From CAVTSA01 sp963737225 (lineage in GTDB: Bacteria; Chloroflexota; Dormibacteria; Dormibacterales; Dormibacteraceae), in NCBI GenBank assembly GCA_963737225.1, contig CAVTSA010000017.1, forward strand, positions 1 through 64,000: 64,000 bases of DNA, in the 5' to 3' direction. Each line of letters begins with the position of its first letter. Within the stretch, counting starts at the first letter, position 1. Of the stretch, positions 62,685-64,000 are shown piece by piece. The notes beneath the pieces were generated by a model. It saw nothing but the letters and a program-made list of their open reading frames with translations, did not search any database and was not told where the DNA came from. Made by a program: the position numbers and the translations under genes.

Positions 62685-63938
62685 TCACTCCGAAGCGGAC
62701 GATCCCAGCAGCTGTTCGTACACCCGGATGGTCTGCCGCGCGGTGCGCCGCCAGCTGTAGGCGCGGGCGCGGACCAGGCCGCCTCGCCTCAGGCGCGCCG
62801 CCCGGGCGGGGTCGCGGACCAGCGCCGCCGCCGCTCGGCCGAGAGCGGCCGCGTCTCCGTCGTCGACGAAGACGGCCGCCTCGTCGAGGACCTCCGGCAG
62901 GCTCGAGTTGCGGTAGGTGACGACCGGGCAGCCGCACGCCATGGCCTCCAGCGGCGGCAGGCCGAAGCCCTCGTACCGGCTGGGGTAGAGGAGGCACGCG
63001 GCCGCCGAGTAGAGGTCCGCCAGGTCCTCGACCCCGACCTGGCCCACTCGCCTGGCAGCACCCAGCTCGCGGGGCGCCTGCGGTCCCGGGTCACCGGTCA
63101 GGACCAGCGGCACGTCGAGGCCCTCGCCACGAACCACCTCCCAGGCCCGCAGCAGACCCGCCGGGTCCTTCCGCGCGTCCAGGGCCCCCGCGTACAGCAG
63201 GTACGGCGCCTCCAGGCCGAAGCGGGCTCGGACCCGCTCCGCGGCTTCCTCCCGCGGCGCGAACACGGCCGCCGCCGCCTCGGGGATGACCGTGACCGTG
63301 GCCGGGTCGACCCCGGCCAGCCGGCGGGCGTCGTCGGCCGTCTGTCGCGACACGGCGATCACCACGTCGGCCTGCCGCAGGAGGCGGCGGCCGAGCCACC
63401 AGCGAAGCCGTTCGCCACGGAGCGCTGAACCACCCAGGGCCCAGGGGATGAGGTCATGGAGCGTGACCACGGTAGGGATCGCGCTGCGCGCGGGGAGGGC
63501 GAGGCTGGTCGCGTGGTAGACGCCGGGGCGGATTCGATCGAGCTTGCGCGGCATCGTGACCGCCTCTTCCAGGGGTGCGGCACGACCGCGGTAGCGGGGG
63601 CGCACGGCGAAGGCGACGAAATCGCCGCGCGGCAGCTCGGGCAGCGGCTCGCGTCCATCCACCAGCAGGCCGAGCTGGTTGTCGAAGCCCTCTTCGGTGA
63701 GCCCCGCCAGCAATCCGCGGACGTAGGTGCCGATTCCCCTGACCCGATCCCGGCCCTGCAGCGGCCGCACGTCGAGCAGGACACGACCGGCAGCGGTTGG
63801 CGGCACCGGCTCAGGCTCCCCCACCGCGCGGACTGCGCGGACTGCGCGGACCGCGCGTACCGGCGACCGAGGCCTCCGGCCGCCACCCGACTCGCCGGGA
63901 CATGTCCGGCTGGTTGACAAAACGCGACGCGTGCTCAT
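62685..63938 (-). CDS. Family 4 glycosyltransferase
   Basis: 417 residues from the ATG ending at 63938, with GAGG seven bases upstream. Residues 1-45 are basic and contain a (Val-Arg-Ala)n tract, so the functional start could be later, near GRVLLDVRPLQGRDRVRGIG. The GT-B fold shows VVTLHDLIPWALGG, VIAVSRQTADDARRLAGVDP, LLYAGALDARKDPAGLLRAW, and the donor-site motif LLYPSRYEGFGLPPLEAMAC with GCPVVTYRNSSLPEVLDEAA. It transfers a sugar from an NDP donor, probably in envelope polysaccharide assembly with the ugd/UXS products. Confidence 0.9.
   Translation of the reverse strand: MSTRRVLSTSRTCPGESGGGRRPRSPVRAVRAVRAVRAVGEPEPVPPTAAGRVLLDVRPLQGRDRVRGIGTYVRGLLAGLTEEGFDNQLGLLVDGREPLPELPRGDFVAFAVRPRYRGRAAPLEEAVTMPRKLDRIRPGVYHATSLALPARSAIPTVVTLHDLIPWALGGSALRGERLRWWLGRRLLRQADVVIAVSRQTADDARRLAGVDPATVTVIPEAAAAVFAPREEAAERVRARFGLEAPYLLYAGALDARKDPAGLLRAWEVVRGEGLDVPLVLTGDPGPQAPRELGAARRVGQVGVEDLADLYSAAACLLYPSRYEGFGLPPLEAMACGCPVVTYRNSSLPEVLDEAAVFVDDGDAAALGRAAAALVRDPARAARLRRGGLVRARAYSWRRTARQTIRVYEQLLGSSASE
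63826..63861. repeat. Four 9-bp tandem repeats
   Basis: Units gcgcggact, gcgcggact, gcgcggacc, gcgcgtacc. They encode Val-Arg-Ala repeats near the N-terminus of the GT4 protein; a multiple of three keeps the frame if copy number changes. Confidence 0.85.
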
Positions 63939-64000
63939 ACTTCGCCTCGGCTCGTCCGTCGTGCCCGGCGTGGTTCCGGCTCGGTGGTGCGGCTCTGGAC

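Overview
The window is high-GC (roughly two thirds G+C) bacterial chromosome, mostly in tightly overlapped minus-strand operons with ATGA, GTGA or TGATG junctions. The gene complement suggests an uncultured soil-type lineage near Chloroflexota/Actinomycetota, with Candidatus Dormibacterota as one good candidate. The reasons are a CbbX-type AAA+ protein, short HisG with HisZ, a cyclic arg pathway (argJ), actinobacterial-looking ARG boxes, LytR-CpsA-Psr proteins and large secreted beta-propeller proteins. This is inference from content; no rRNA or other decisive marker is present, and I found no convincing tRNA, CRISPR array or prophage.

Layout. 0-11.8 kb: accessory and stress genes (broken membrane protein, DUF1398 protein, membrane-anchored CbbX, NarL-type two-component system, quinone-oxidoreductase-like MDR enzyme, MFS exporter, cNMP-binding/thioredoxin-reductase-like flavoprotein). 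11.8-16.9 kb: YtrA-like GntR/ABC operon with a readable promoter and operator, nitronate monooxygenase and small membrane proteins. 17-27.3 kb: arginine operon argC-J-B-D-R-G-H followed by lysS and serS, with paired ARG boxes before argC. 27.4-29.5 kb: an acyltransferase-3/esterase fusion. 29.7-37.9 kb: histidine operon hisZ-G-D-B-H-(RHH protein)-patB-dapA-hisF-hisI. 38-43 kb: TPR protein, then two LCP cell-wall ligases flanking a TolB-like propeller protein. 43.1-47.1 kb: metK-manC-manB-cupin, making GDP-mannose and SAM. 47.1-57.3 kb: surface or secreted lectin region with a decayed propeller copy split by an IS21 istB remnant, a frameshifted arylsulfotransferase-propeller gene, a methyltransferase, a GT2, a broken membrane glycosyltransferase and a CHAP hydrolase with 12 propeller units. 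57.4-64 kb: UDP-galactopyranose-mutase-like flavoprotein, patatin, apt, UDP-xylose synthase, UDP-glucose dehydrogenase and GT4. The 38-64 kb stretch therefore reads as envelope glycan supply, assembly and decoration.

Two patterns cut across the window. First, single-base frameshifts recur in conserved genes (histidine kinase, hisB, dapA, patB) and pile up at 49-54 kb; these look like sequence or assembly indels at least as much as biological decay. Second, several intergenic gaps carry paired short palindromes whose centres lie 42 bp apart. The palindrome sequence differs from locus to locus but the architecture is kept. I regard this as the most unusual signal in the window.
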